Assembly: GCA_002343775.1 (NCBI GenBank)
Contig: DDSH01000022.1
Location: 243,801 to 307,800 of the forward strand
Length of the DNA: 64,000 nt
Direction of reading: 5' to 3'
From: Anaerolineales bacterium UBA2395
Lineage (GTDB): Bacteria; Chloroflexota; Anaerolineae; Anaerolineales; Villigracilaceae
The notes beneath the pieces are model-generated. The model did no database searches, was not told the DNA's origin, and saw only the letters and a list, made by a program, of their open reading frames with translations. Shown one piece after another: positions 1 to 9,594 of the stretch. The translations under genes were made by a program, and so were the position numbers. Position 1 is the first letter of the stretch, and each line of letters begins with the position of its first letter.

Positions 1-253
1 CAGCGGAACGTACGTATCCATAACGGATCATGACAAGGGTCACGAACAGGATGAAAAGGACAATGGGGAAAAATATTTTCGAAGAGGGGCTTAACCAATC
101 CCCGGTGATCAACCGGGACAATAAGAGGATGAACACCACTGTAAATGCAATCCACCCAAAGGTATTCAGAGTCTGAGCCGTGCGGGTTTTCTCTTCATCT
201 TCGAAGATGGAAGGGGCAAACAGTCGGCGAAGCCATTCGCTCATCCTCTTCAT
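1..253 (-). CDS. Membrane protein N-terminus, probable sensor (partial)
   Basis: An open frame runs off the left edge of the window on the minus strand. The visible 84 residues begin MKRMSEWLRRLFAPSIFEDE, followed by two hydrophobic segments at about residues 31-50 and 60-78. A short charged N-terminus followed by paired membrane helices is common at the front of Anaerolineae sensor kinases and GAF-domain proteins, but the signalling domains would lie outside the window, so the sensor role is inference. The ATG at 253 is used; a second ATG at 244 is possible. No clear ribosome binding site is visible before either one. The gene is divergent from the lyase gene at 334. Confidence 0.6.
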   Translation of the reverse strand, partial: MKRMSEWLRRLFAPSIFEDEEKTRTAQTLNTFGWIAFTVVFILLLSRLITGDWLSPSSKIFFPIVLFILFVTLVMIRYGYVRSA

Positions 254-292
254 TATATATCATGTCCATCCCGGCATGAAAGAGGAAGGGTG

Positions 293-298
293 TACAAT
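293..298 (+). promoter_or_regulatory. Putative -10 element for the aspartase gene
   Basis: TACAAT lies 35 bases before the start codon at 334, which has its own ribosome binding site (GGTGGAG). The expected transcript would have a leader of about 28 nt. No good -35 hexamer is seen. Confidence 0.35.
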
Positions 299-333
299 AG
301 AAAAAAACGGGCATCCGCCCCGGTGGAGATGAT

Positions 334-1827
334 ATGTCAAACAACGAATTTCGCAAGGAAAAAGATTCTCTGGGGGAATTGCAGGTACCGGCTTCGGCAT
401 TGTACGGTGTTCAAACCCAGCGCGCAGTGGATAACTTCCCCATCAGCGGATTGCGTCCCTGGCGGGCGTTCATCTGGTCGGTGGCGGCGGTCAAACGCGC
501 CGCAGCGCTCGTGAACTTTGAACTGGGTCTGTTCAACGACCGCGAGGTGGACGGTAAAAAGTTCACCGCGCAGCAGCTCTCGAATGCCATCGTACAAGCC
601 GCCACTGAAGTGATGGACGGCAAATGGGATACACAATTCGTGGTCGATCCGTTCCAGGCAGGCGCGGGGACGAGTCACAACATGAATACGAACGAGGTGA
701 TTGCCAATCGCGCCACACAGATCCTCGGCGGCGAGATCGGCAAGTATTACGTCCACCCCAACGACCATGTCAACATGGCGCAATCGACCAACGATGTGAT
801 TCCCACATCCATTCGGGTGGGCGCGTTATGGCGTTTGGAGGAATTGCTGGCTTCGCTAAAGAATCTGCAAGCGGCACTTGAAGCCAAAGCCGTGGAGTTC
901 GACGGAGTGGTCAAATCGGGGCGCACACATTTGCAGGATGCCGTTCCGGTTCGCCTCGGTCAGGAATTTGGCGCGTACGCCAAAGCCGTGGAACGCGACA
1001 TCGAGCGTGTGCGCCGCTCCGCTGACGGGTTGCGAAGGCTCGGCATCGGCGGCACCGCTGTCGGGTCCGGGTTGAACGCACACCCCGAGTATCACAGCCG
1101 CATGGTGATGACCCTGTCCGAGATGATGGGCGTCGAATTGCAAACTTCCGATAATCTTTTTGAGTCGATGCAATCGATGGCGGATGCGGCGGACTTCTCC
1201 GCCTCGCTGCGGACTCTCGCACTAACCTTGATCCGCATTGCCAATGATTTCCGCCTCCTTTCGTCTGGACCTTCGACCGGGCTCGACGAAATCAGGCTTC
1301 CCGCCGTTCAGCCGGGTTCTTCGATCATGCCGGGCAAAGTGAATCCTGTTCTGGCAGAAATGCTCGACCAAGCCATGTTCCATGTCATCGGCTGTGACAC
1401 GACCGTGGCAATGGCAGTACAGGCGGGGCAGTTGGAATTGAACGTGATGATGCCCATCATTGCGCACAACCTGTTCGAGATGATGCAGGTGATGATCGGT
1501 TCAGTGGATGCATTCACAGAGCGCGCTGTAAAAGGCGTGAAAGCCAACACCGAAAAAGCCGAAGGCTGGCTCTCGAAGAACGCCATCATCGTGACGGCGT
1601 TGAATCCGGTCATTGGATATTCGCAAGGTGCGGCGCTGGTGAAGGAAGCGGTTGCAAATAATGCATCGATCAAGGAACTGGCAATGGAACGCGCAAACTC
1701 CGGCGCATTGAAGCATCGCGATGAGGACCGGCCGGTGAAACCCGAAGAGATCGAAGCCGCGCTGAGCGACCTGCGCAAACTGACCGATGGCGGCATCGTC
1801 GGTGGCGGGGTTGGGGGTGGCGGATAA
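334..1827 (+). CDS. aspA: Aspartate ammonia-lyase (fumarase/aspartase superfamily)
   Basis: A 497-residue class II fumarase/aspartase fold enzyme, which would deaminate L-aspartate reversibly to fumarate and ammonia. The superfamily signature GSSIMPGKVNP is present near residue 327, along with GRTHLQDAVP near residue 197 and HVNMAQSTND near residue 147. The start (LYGVQTQRAVDNFPISG) and AGQLELNVMMP after the signature resemble aspartases such as Bacillus AspB more than FumC, which normally has WGAQTQRS. I therefore prefer aspartase, but fumarase activity cannot be excluded from sequence. The C-terminus is unusual: after the normal helical domain it carries a charged stretch and ends in a glycine-rich tail (GGGVGGGG). 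The start at 334 is supported by GGTGGAG just upstream. It converges on the GNAT-like gene. Confidence 0.8.
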   Translation: MSNNEFRKEKDSLGELQVPASALYGVQTQRAVDNFPISGLRPWRAFIWSVAAVKRAAALVNFELGLFNDREVDGKKFTAQQLSNAIVQAATEVMDGKWDTQFVVDPFQAGAGTSHNMNTNEVIANRATQILGGEIGKYYVHPNDHVNMAQSTNDVIPTSIRVGALWRLEELLASLKNLQAALEAKAVEFDGVVKSGRTHLQDAVPVRLGQEFGAYAKAVERDIERVRRSADGLRRLGIGGTAVGSGLNAHPEYHSRMVMTLSEMMGVELQTSDNLFESMQSMADAADFSASLRTLALTLIRIANDFRLLSSGPSTGLDEIRLPAVQPGSSIMPGKVNPVLAEMLDQAMFHVIGCDTTVAMAVQAGQLELNVMMPIIAHNLFEMMQVMIGSVDAFTERAVKGVKANTEKAEGWLSKNAIIVTALNPVIGYSQGAALVKEAVANNASIKELAMERANSGALKHRDEDRPVKPEEIEAALSDLRKLTDGGIVGGGVGGGG

Positions 1828-1838
1828 CTCCAAAACAA

Positions 1839-1871
1839 AAGTGACGGTCACTTTTGAAGTGACCGTCACTT
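1839..1871. other. Perfect inverted repeat between convergent genes (terminator-like)
   Basis: Two 15-bp arms, AAGTGACGGTCACTT and its exact complement, are separated by 3 nt. Each arm is itself nearly palindromic. It lies between convergent genes and overlaps the stop codon region of the minus-strand gene. There is no T-tract, so if it stops transcription it is not a classical intrinsic terminator. Confidence 0.6.
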
Positions 1872-2873
1872 GCTTAACTTCACCCGCATCACGTATTGAT
1901 TAACCCCGCCGAGACGATATTTGTAATCCTCGTCGCCGCGCATGAAATCGAATTCGGAACGTCCGTTTTCGCAGCACCACTGAAAGACGTGACCCATCAA
2001 CACCCAGCCGGGGGAGAGTTCCATGTGGTCGCGGCTGACGCCGGAGTTGTACCCCCACAATTTTCCGTTGTAATCAAAATTGAGCGAAGCCGCCGCTTTG
2101 ACACCATCCACTTCGAGGAAGGCGAGCCAGAGATAGCCGTACTCGTGCGCCGCGCGGATGGTATGAGACATCTGGTGGCGCATCACATCCCTTAAAAAGA
2201 GCGCCTTGTTCGGGTCCTGGATCATCAGGTGGAAGAAGGCTTCCAACTCGGGTTGGATGTCGGCGTCTTTCGGCACAACATAAAAACGCGCCCTGCCAGA
2301 TTCCGCGGCGCGGCGCATCTTGCGGCGGATCTCATGACGCTGCTTTTTTTCAACACGCGAGAGATACTCTTCAAAATCGCCATTCAGGGCAACACGCGGT
2401 GTGGGACGATAAACCTCCTCAAGGTGCGCCCAGCCGCGTGTTTCGCCTTCCGCTTTGAGGGCGGCGAGAGTCGGAGAATTGTCGGGGAGGTTGTACCAGT
2501 CGAGTTTGGACCAGGCTTCGGGTAGCGAGGAAGCGAGAAAGTCCAGCAAGCCAGAGATGAACCGCGCGTGATCGGCGGGACGCACGATCACATCCAGATA
2601 ATCGGAGATTTCGATGCTGCCGTTCAACAACAGCGCGGGCTGATTTTCATACTCTGCGATGAATAGCGGGGCGATCCCCATGAGGGTTTCGTTTTCATAT
2701 GCCGCCACCAGGACGAGTTGCGCGTCCTTCCACTCGCCGCCGCCGAGATGTTCCCACCATGCGATCTGATATTCGTAACGCAGGAAGGGCGTATCGCTGA
2801 TCGATTCCTTCAGCAGGTCATTCCATGCGCGCGTGTCGATTTCAGAGAAATCATTGAGTCGTTTATAGTCCAT
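1866..2873 (-). CDS. GNAT-fold acetyltransferase, CelD/BcsL (FemAB-like) family
   Basis: A 335-residue protein of the Acetyltransf_6 type. The conserved part is the second half, with KKQRHEIRRKMRRAAESG near residues 176-193 followed by a segment containing AAASLNFDYNGKLWGYNSGV near residue 263 and a C-terminal FDFMRGDEDYKYRLGG, which is the hallmark order of CelD/BcsL-like proteins found near polysaccharide and peptidoglycan loci. The substrate cannot be deduced. It is a lone gene divergent from the 2925 unit. No strong ribosome binding site precedes the ATG at 2873; a TAAAAT 9 nt before the start could mean a very short leader. Confidence 0.75.
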   Translation of the reverse strand: MDYKRLNDFSEIDTRAWNDLLKESISDTPFLRYEYQIAWWEHLGGGEWKDAQLVLVAAYENETLMGIAPLFIAEYENQPALLLNGSIEISDYLDVIVRPADHARFISGLLDFLASSLPEAWSKLDWYNLPDNSPTLAALKAEGETRGWAHLEEVYRPTPRVALNGDFEEYLSRVEKKQRHEIRRKMRRAAESGRARFYVVPKDADIQPELEAFFHLMIQDPNKALFLRDVMRHQMSHTIRAAHEYGYLWLAFLEVDGVKAAASLNFDYNGKLWGYNSGVSRDHMELSPGWVLMGHVFQWCCENGRSEFDFMRGDEDYKYRLGGVNQYVMRVKLSK

Positions 2874-2924
2874 AGCCGTCGAATTTTACCAGTATAATGA
2901 TAGACGATTCGGTAACAATCTTAC

Positions 2925-5360
2925 ATGCCACTCGACATCAATCTTTCGCCTCTTTATCGTATCAACAATCAGGAGCAAGCCGAAATGCCCGGTTTGCTGG
3001 CGCTCATGCCGCCTAAAAACGCGGCGCGCGGGCGCGAGCAAGACCGCCTGATCGTGTATCTGTTGCTGGCGGGAAATTCCACGTTTACCACCACAGAATA
3101 TAAAAAACTGGCGGAAGATGCCGCTAACATGTACTACCAAACCCCGCGAGCCGTCACCAGCGCCCTGCGCGCCGCTGCAGAATTTGTGAACCGAACCCTG
3201 CTCGAACGCAACATGTCCACCAGCGCACAGGGACAATACGCACTGGCATGGCTGTCACTGGCTTCGGTGCGCGAAAGTCAAGTCATCTTTTCGGTATGCG
3301 GACCCATGCATGCCTATTGGTTCGGGACGAGTGAGTCGCGTCACTTTTTCGAGCCTGCCATGTCTGGCAAGGGGTTGGGGTCGAGCCAGACTCTCAACAT
3401 CCATTACGCGCAAACCGACCTGAACGCAGGCGACCTGCTTCTGTTTTGCGGGCGGATGCCCAATGCGTGGCTGGCTCCGCTGGATGATGCCAAGCCCACG
3501 TCGTTCGAGGCAATGCGCCGCCGCCTGCATGCGCTGACGAGCGAAGACCTGAACGCCGTTCTGATACAACCCACAGAAGGCACGGGGGCGATGAATTTAA
3601 TCAAGGGAAACGCGACTCCCAAAGTGGAAGCGCCGAGGGAAGAGCCAACCCCGCAGAAGGAAATTCCGCTTCGTACTCTGACCGAAGACCTGCCCCCCGT
3701 TGAAGAAGTTGAATCCAAGCCGGCAGCGCATATGGTGCAGCCGTCCGCGTATGCCATTCCACCGGAACCACAAGAGGCAAATCCACTGACGGAAACGCCC
3801 GCCGACCCGCTGGCGAGCCTGCCGCACAAAACTGTACCGCGCGAATTTCCCGCATCGATCCCGCGCGCGATGCCCAAGCCGCAGGTTTCTCCCAGCGAGG
3901 AACCCGTCGAAGCGGAAGAAACCGAAAGCGTGGATGATGTTCCGGTCGAGCGAACAGACTCCCAGGTCCAGCCGGAAGCGCAGGAAAGTAAACAGCCCGA
4001 CATGCCGCGTGAGCCTTCACAACGGACGCGTCAAGCCGCAAAGGCGGCGGTCAGTTTAATGCAGGGCTTCCGAAATTGGAATCAGGCGTTTTCACAAAGG
4101 ATGCGAAATTTCCTTCCACGTTTGCTGCCCAATGCCGAAGCCGGCAGCGACATGCCGAAGTCGTCTGACCTTTCGATGTTCGCCATTGCGATCATCATTC
4201 CGCTGATCGTTGGGGTCATCCTGTTCGTGGTGTACACGAAGTACGGGCGCAACCCGCAATATGAAAGTTTTCTGCAACAGGCTACCCAAGCCAGCCAGCA
4301 GGCGCAGACTCTTGCAAATCCGATTGAGCAGCGCGAAGCCTGGCTGCGTGTGATCGACCTGGTGGCGCGGGCGGAAGCCATTCACCGCTCCACGCCAGAG
4401 ACGGCGACGCTGCGCCTCGAAGCAGACGCCAACCTAGACAAGCTCTCCGGCACGTTACGCATGGAATTCAACCCTGCTTTCAGCACCAAACTGGGGATCG
4501 ACGTCAGCCGCATGGCGGCAAGCGACAAAGACATTTACCTGCTTGATGCAGAAAAAGGGGAAGTGCTGCGCGCGTTCCCATCTGGCAGCGGCGGTTTCGA
4601 ACTGGACAACACCTTCAACTGCAAGCCGGGCGTGTACGGCAATTACACCGTCGGCTCGCTGGTGGATATCCTTGCCCTGCCGGTGGTGAATTTCATCAAC
4701 GCCACGCTGCTGGGGATCGATGCGGATGGCAACCTGCTGTACTGCGCGCCGGGGCAGGTTCCGCAAGCCATTCCGCTCCCCCCGCCGGATACGAACTGGG
4801 GGCATGTCACTGCCTTTACGCTCGACAGCGGTACGCTCTACGTATTGGATGCCCAATCCCGCGCGGTTTGGGTGTACAACGGAAAAGAAGGCACCTATTC
4901 AGATCGTCCGTATTTCTTTTTCGGTCAACAAACCCCCACTCAGGATGTGATCGACTTCATCATCTCCGGCGATGAAATGTACCTGTTGCATGCGGATGGG
5001 CGTCTTTCCAATTGCTCCTACAGCCGCATCAGCGCCGACACCTCCAAATGTCAGGACCCGGTGCCGTTGATCAACACTCTGCCCGCCTACCAGGATACCG
5101 ACCTGTTCGGCGCGGCGAATTTCACGCAGATCCTTTTCGCTGCCCCACCCGACCCGTCCATTTTGCTGCTGGATTCAGACGGTCAGAATGTGATGCGTTT
5201 TGCGCCGCGTACTTTTGAATTGCAAAATCAGTTCCGCCCGAAAACAGGCGGCGCCAATCTCATTCCGCAGGGTTCGGTCGGCGCGGTCGCCGTCAGCCCA
5301 GACCATGTCCTGTATATTGCCGTAGACCGCCAGATCTACTTCGCCACCAACATGCCCTGA
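2925..5360 (+). CDS. PP2C-like domain / transmembrane / beta-propeller protein
   Basis: An 811-residue protein with three visible parts. Residues 1-220 look like a PP2C-type fold (for example DLNAGDLLLFCGRMP near residue 165), but I do not see the acidic metal-binding residues of active phosphatases, so it may be a pseudophosphatase. Residues 230-400 are a proline- and glutamate-rich linker. One transmembrane helix follows at about 423-444. The remaining 360 residues are repetitive, with aspartate- and glycine-rich turns (LLGIDADGNLLYCAPG, TLYVLDAQSRAVWVYNG) suggesting a beta-propeller on the far side of the membrane. The gene after it starts 13 nt downstream and is probably co-transcribed. 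A TATAAT at 2893 gives a plausible promoter. The function is unknown. Confidence 0.6.
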   Translation: MPLDINLSPLYRINNQEQAEMPGLLALMPPKNAARGREQDRLIVYLLLAGNSTFTTTEYKKLAEDAANMYYQTPRAVTSALRAAAEFVNRTLLERNMSTSAQGQYALAWLSLASVRESQVIFSVCGPMHAYWFGTSESRHFFEPAMSGKGLGSSQTLNIHYAQTDLNAGDLLLFCGRMPNAWLAPLDDAKPTSFEAMRRRLHALTSEDLNAVLIQPTEGTGAMNLIKGNATPKVEAPREEPTPQKEIPLRTLTEDLPPVEEVESKPAAHMVQPSAYAIPPEPQEANPLTETPADPLASLPHKTVPREFPASIPRAMPKPQVSPSEEPVEAEETESVDDVPVERTDSQVQPEAQESKQPDMPREPSQRTRQAAKAAVSLMQGFRNWNQAFSQRMRNFLPRLLPNAEAGSDMPKSSDLSMFAIAIIIPLIVGVILFVVYTKYGRNPQYESFLQQATQASQQAQTLANPIEQREAWLRVIDLVARAEAIHRSTPETATLRLEADANLDKLSGTLRMEFNPAFSTKLGIDVSRMAASDKDIYLLDAEKGEVLRAFPSGSGGFELDNTFNCKPGVYGNYTVGSLVDILALPVVNFINATLLGIDADGNLLYCAPGQVPQAIPLPPPDTNWGHVTAFTLDSGTLYVLDAQSRAVWVYNGKEGTYSDRPYFFFGQQTPTQDVIDFIISGDEMYLLHADGRLSNCSYSRISADTSKCQDPVPLINTLPAYQDTDLFGAANFTQILFAAPPDPSILLLDSDGQNVMRFAPRTFELQNQFRPKTGGANLIPQGSVGAVAVSPDHVLYIAVDRQIYFATNMP

Positions 5361-5373
5361 TGTGAGGATTCTC

Positions 5374-6357
5374 ATGCCCAATCTTCTCGAAACGATTTTC
5401 AGTTGGTTTCGTCCCGCCTCCTACCCCGCCGACAGCGCCACAGAACCCGCCCAGGTGACGCGCAGCCGGGTGCTTGCCATCGTCTATGACCCGGTCATGG
5501 ATCCATCCACCGGGGTGACCCTTTCCCGGCAAATGCAGTGGTACAACCCCGCAGACCTGCTGACCGGTTTTATAGCAGACCTGCTCGAAACCAGCAAAGG
5601 GCTGGCGCGCTATGAGATCGTCCAACGCATCGACGTGAACGAGTTCCCCGCCAAGGTGGATGGATTCCGCTACACGCCCCAGAGTTACATGGACGTGATG
5701 CGCCGCACGACCCCGCCTCACACCCCATCGGAAGTGGATTACAACGCCATTGTGAGTCAGTTCAACCTGTTGCAGCGGGTGGCGCGCAACGAGATCGACG
5801 AAGTCTGGGTCTTTGGTTTCCCCCACGCCGGTTTCTATGAATCGATCATGGCAGGACCGGGCGCTTTCTGGTGCAATTCCAAACCTCTGGCGAACACTTC
5901 CGCCAGCAAGCGCCGCTTCGTTATCATGGGCTTTTCCTATGAGCGGTACATCGGCGAAATGCTTGAATCCTACGGGCATCGCGCCGAATCCATCATGGAA
6001 AGAACCTTCAGCAAGCTCAGCGGAGAGGCGAATTTGTGGAAGCGTTTCATCCGCTACGAAAAATCCGCGCCAGGCAAAGCCGCGTGCGGCAACATCCACT
6101 TTGCGCCCAACAGCCAATCCGACTATGACTGGGGCAACACCACCCCTGTCCGCAGTGAGTGCTACGACTGGTTGCTCAACTTCCCCAACTTCAAGGGCGA
6201 TATCCGCATTGTCGATGCAACCGCATGGGGCAGCGGAGAGATCCGCGCCCACCACAAATGGTGGTTCAATCACTTTCCTCGCGTTGCCGGTCGCCGGAAC
6301 AGAATCCACAACAATTGGTGGCAATACGTGGTCGACCCGCAAAAAGTGCTGACGTAA
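5374..6357 (+). CDS. Conserved hypothetical protein, partner of the PP2C/propeller gene
   Basis: A 327-residue protein I do not recognise. It begins MPNLLETIFSWFRPASYPAD and lacks a signal peptide or membrane helix. It has many Trp, Tyr and His residues, including HHKWWFNHFPRVAGRRNRIH near the end and EIDEVWVFGFPHAGFYES in the middle, compatible with a mixed alpha/beta fold. The ATG at 5374 is preferred over the GTG at 5362 because GTGAGGA lies 5 nt before it. It follows the propeller-protein gene by 13 nt, so the two are probably one transcription unit and may act together. Confidence 0.6.
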   Translation: MPNLLETIFSWFRPASYPADSATEPAQVTRSRVLAIVYDPVMDPSTGVTLSRQMQWYNPADLLTGFIADLLETSKGLARYEIVQRIDVNEFPAKVDGFRYTPQSYMDVMRRTTPPHTPSEVDYNAIVSQFNLLQRVARNEIDEVWVFGFPHAGFYESIMAGPGAFWCNSKPLANTSASKRRFVIMGFSYERYIGEMLESYGHRAESIMERTFSKLSGEANLWKRFIRYEKSAPGKAACGNIHFAPNSQSDYDWGNTTPVRSECYDWLLNFPNFKGDIRIVDATAWGSGEIRAHHKWWFNHFPRVAGRRNRIHNNWWQYVVDPQKVLT

Positions 6358-6489
6358 TTACCCTGTCACTGGGCAAGATGCAATACTGATTGAATTGCCG
6401 GTGTTTACAATATTGAGAGTTTTTCTCCATTATGACATAACTGCAATGATTTTCACGAGGAAGCCACGTAAAATTCAATCAGCAGTATT

Positions 6490-9400
6490 ATGTTTGCTCG
6501 TTCAGATTTTTACATACCGTTCATTTTTCTCCTTGCAGCCATCCCCTACACCTTGCTGGGGTTATACGCATGGCGCAGAAGACCAGCTGTGGCGGTTGCG
6601 CCATTTGCCTGGACAATGCTGGGTATGTCCATCTGGGCGTTTGCATACGGTCTCGAGATCTTCTCTCCCTACATCCCCATAAAACTTTTCTTTGTACAAG
6701 TCGAATACATTGGCATCGTCATAGCGCCTGTGTATATGCTATTCTTCGCATTCGAGTACACAGGGAACAGTCACCTGCTCACCCGGCGAAACCAGACCCT
6801 GATCTGGGCAATTCCGGTGCTGACGCTCATCCTTGTATGGACAAGCAGTTATCACAACCTGATGTGGGAAGTGAAAGGTCTGATGACATCCTCCGGACTA
6901 TTGTTGCTCTCGCTTCAATTCGGACCTTTTTTCTGGATTCACACCACTTACTCATACCTGCTGATGGCGGTTGCCACGATCATGCTCATCATGGAGCTGA
7001 TCCAGCAACCGGGCATTTACCGTGCACAGATCAGTTTCGTCATTTTAAGTATTGCCGCCCCATTTATCGGCAGCGTGATCTACGTCCTCGGCATTGGACC
7101 CATCCCCAACCTTGATCTGACAACCTTGTTCTTCCTGCCAACGGCACTGGGGCTGTTCTGGGCAATCCTCAAATACCGCCTGCTGGAAGTGCTCCCGCCT
7201 GAGCACATCAGCGTCATCAAGAATATGAAGGATGGCGTGATCGTAGTGAATTCACAGCAGCGAATTCTGTACCTGAACCCCACAGCAGAAGAACTCCTCG
7301 AAAGGGAAGACGGTGAAGCCATCGGGCAGCCACTTTCGCAGGTCTCCCGCAAATTCCATGATAGCCTGCTTCCATATTTGGGGGTTGGGGAGCAGCGGGT
7401 GGAGATCAAGGTTTTAGATGGCGATCAGCCCAAAGTCTACGAAGCGACCGTTTCCCCCATCGCAAAGATGCAAACCTCCCGCCCAACAGACGGTTCAGAC
7501 CAAATGATCATCCTTCGCGATGTTACCCAGCGCAAGGAAGCGGAACTTGCATTATCACGCCGCGAGTCGATCATGTCTGCCATCAGCTATGCGGCGGAAT
7601 GTTTTTTGAAAGCGTCTGCCTGGGAGCAGAATATCCCGGATGTGTTGGAGAAGCTCGGGCGGGCGGCAGATGTGAGCCGGGTCTTTGTGGTAATGAATTA
7701 CACCGACGATCATAAAGTGATCTATTCCAGCCTGTGCTACGAGTGGACAGCCCCGGGTATACAGGCACAGATCAGGAACCCGGCGTTACAGCATGTCCCT
7801 TTGCGGGAGGCGGGCTTTGGCAGGTGGGAAAAATCTCTTTCAAATGGAGAGGCGATCTACGGGTTGGTCAAAAATTTTCCGGACGAAGAGAAACCTTTGT
7901 TCGAAGTATTGGGCAGTCTTTCGGCAGCGACCATTCCTGTTTTTACGCAAGACCAATGGTGGGGTTTCCTGATGTTCGATGAATGCCGAGAAGAACGCGT
8001 ATGGAATACCACAGAGATAGAGGCGTTTCATGCAGCTGCCAGCATCTTTGGGTCTGCGGAGACGCGCACGCTTGCCGAACAGAAGATCATCCGCCGCCAG
8101 CGTGCGTTGAGTCTGCTTAACAAGATCGTGGAAGTATCCCTCCGCGCTGAAGCGGTCAATGACCTTGCGCAGGTCGTTGTGGACCGGCTCGGGGAATTGA
8201 TCCATGCAGACGGCTGTTTTATGACCTTGTGGGATGCGGAGAATAGACTACCGATACCGTTGGCGGCATACGGACCACCGAAGGATGTATATGGAACCTA
8301 TACACCGGAACACGGCGCAGTCACTTTTACGGGGTCGGCACTGGAACTCAATCGGACCCTGGTCGTTGAAGATACAGCCAGCACACCTTATGCCGACCAG
8401 CGCATCATCCAATTCTTTCCATCCAAATCCGTGCTTGTATTGCCATTAAAAGCGAACAAAAAGGATTTGGGGGCGATCATTCTGGCATTCAACAAACGGC
8501 ATGAATTCCAAAAGGATGAGATCGAAATCAGCGAACAAGCCGCGGCGTTGATCGCGCTGGCTCTCGAAAAATTCCAAGCCGTGGAAGAAGCAAAACGCCG
8601 CGCCGATACCTCTGAAACGCTGCGCAAAGCCAGCATGGAGATCGCCGCCAAACTGGAAATGGAGCAGGCGGTTAATCACATTCTTGAGCAGCTGAGTCAG
8701 GTCATTCCATACGACAGCGCATCGGTTCAGATGCTGGAGAACAGCGATATGGTCATCATCGGCGGGCACGGCTGGGAAAACCTGAGCGAAGTCATCGGCA
8801 CACGTTTTCCGGTTCCGGGAGACAACCCCAACACCGTGGTGATCGAAACCGGAGAACCCTACTACCTTCCCGACGCCGGAAAGGTGTTCAGCCAATTCAA
8901 AGAAGCGCCTCATAACCATATCCGTTCGTGGCTGGGGGTGCCATTGCTGATCGGCGGAAATGCGATCGGTTTGCTCGCCATCGACAGCGCAGAGATCGAT
9001 GATTTTAAAAAAGAGGATATTGAAATTGCATTGGAGTTTGCCAATCAGGTTGCGATCGTCCTGGAAAATGCGCGCATTTATCAGGAAGTGCAAGCTCAGG
9101 CGGTCATCGATCCGCTGACTGAGCTGTACAACCGGCGCGGACTGCTGCACCTGGGGCAGGTCGAATTCGAAAATTCGATCCGCACATCCAAGAAATTTTC
9201 AGCCATCATGGCAGATATCGACCACTTCAAAAAGATCAACGATACCTATGGGCATGAAGCCGGAGATGAGATCCTGCGTCAGTTTGCCTTGCAATGCAAA
9301 AAATGCGTCCGAGACCGCGATTTGGTCGGCAGGTACGGCGGCGAAGAAATCGTCATCCTGCTGCCGAACACCGACCTTTATTCAGGGGCGCTGGTGGCAA

Positions 9401-9594
9401 ACCGACTGCGCAAGACCATTGCGGACTCTTTCGTCAACCTGACGGAAGATATCGTGATCAACATTACGGTCAGTTTGGGGTTAGCCTGCATCGATGAAAA
9501 CACCACCACTCTCGATGCCCTGATCAAACGCGCCGATCAAGCCATGTACGCCGCCAAACACAATGGGCGTAACCGCGTGGAGATCAGCAAGTGA
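6490..9594 (+). CDS. 7TM-PAS-GAF-GAF-GAF-GGDEF diguanylate cyclase
   Basis: A 1034-residue membrane-bound signalling protein that should make cyclic di-GMP from two GTP. Order: a seven-helix histidine-kinase-type N-terminal region (about 1-225), a PAS domain (about 235-345, with DGVIVVNSQQRILYLNPTAE), three GAF-like regions (about 370-530, 545-700 and 720-865) and a GGDEF domain (about 870-1032). The active-site motif is RYGGEE near residue 951, an accepted active variant. RDRD lies exactly five residues upstream, matching the product-inhibition I-site RxxD. There is no EAL or HD-GYP domain, so it is predicted to be a synthase with feedback control. The start codon has no good ribosome binding site. 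It overlaps the convergent methyltransferase gene by 11 nt. Confidence 0.9.
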   Translation: MFARSDFYIPFIFLLAAIPYTLLGLYAWRRRPAVAVAPFAWTMLGMSIWAFAYGLEIFSPYIPIKLFFVQVEYIGIVIAPVYMLFFAFEYTGNSHLLTRRNQTLIWAIPVLTLILVWTSSYHNLMWEVKGLMTSSGLLLLSLQFGPFFWIHTTYSYLLMAVATIMLIMELIQQPGIYRAQISFVILSIAAPFIGSVIYVLGIGPIPNLDLTTLFFLPTALGLFWAILKYRLLEVLPPEHISVIKNMKDGVIVVNSQQRILYLNPTAEELLEREDGEAIGQPLSQVSRKFHDSLLPYLGVGEQRVEIKVLDGDQPKVYEATVSPIAKMQTSRPTDGSDQMIILRDVTQRKEAELALSRRESIMSAISYAAECFLKASAWEQNIPDVLEKLGRAADVSRVFVVMNYTDDHKVIYSSLCYEWTAPGIQAQIRNPALQHVPLREAGFGRWEKSLSNGEAIYGLVKNFPDEEKPLFEVLGSLSAATIPVFTQDQWWGFLMFDECREERVWNTTEIEAFHAAASIFGSAETRTLAEQKIIRRQRALSLLNKIVEVSLRAEAVNDLAQVVVDRLGELIHADGCFMTLWDAENRLPIPLAAYGPPKDVYGTYTPEHGAVTFTGSALELNRTLVVEDTASTPYADQRIIQFFPSKSVLVLPLKANKKDLGAIILAFNKRHEFQKDEIEISEQAAALIALALEKFQAVEEAKRRADTSETLRKASMEIAAKLEMEQAVNHILEQLSQVIPYDSASVQMLENSDMVIIGGHGWENLSEVIGTRFPVPGDNPNTVVIETGEPYYLPDAGKVFSQFKEAPHNHIRSWLGVPLLIGGNAIGLLAIDSAEIDDFKKEDIEIALEFANQVAIVLENARIYQEVQAQAVIDPLTELYNRRGLLHLGQVEFENSIRTSKKFSAIMADIDHFKKINDTYGHEAGDEILRQFALQCKKCVRDRDLVGRYGGEEIVILLPNTDLYSGALVANRLRKTIADSFVNLTEDIVINITVSLGLACIDENTTTLDALIKRADQAMYAAKHNGRNRVEISK

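Noticed and set aside
334..1827. Calling this gene fumC
   Set aside because: The LYGVQTQRA start and the AGQLELNVM segment fit aspartases better; fumarase remains only an alternative.
5293..6342. 349-codon minus-strand frame opposite the 5374 gene
   Set aside because: The plus frame follows its neighbour closely with a proper binding site, so the minus frame is a shadow. Because the 5374 product is unrecognised this is less certain than for the others.
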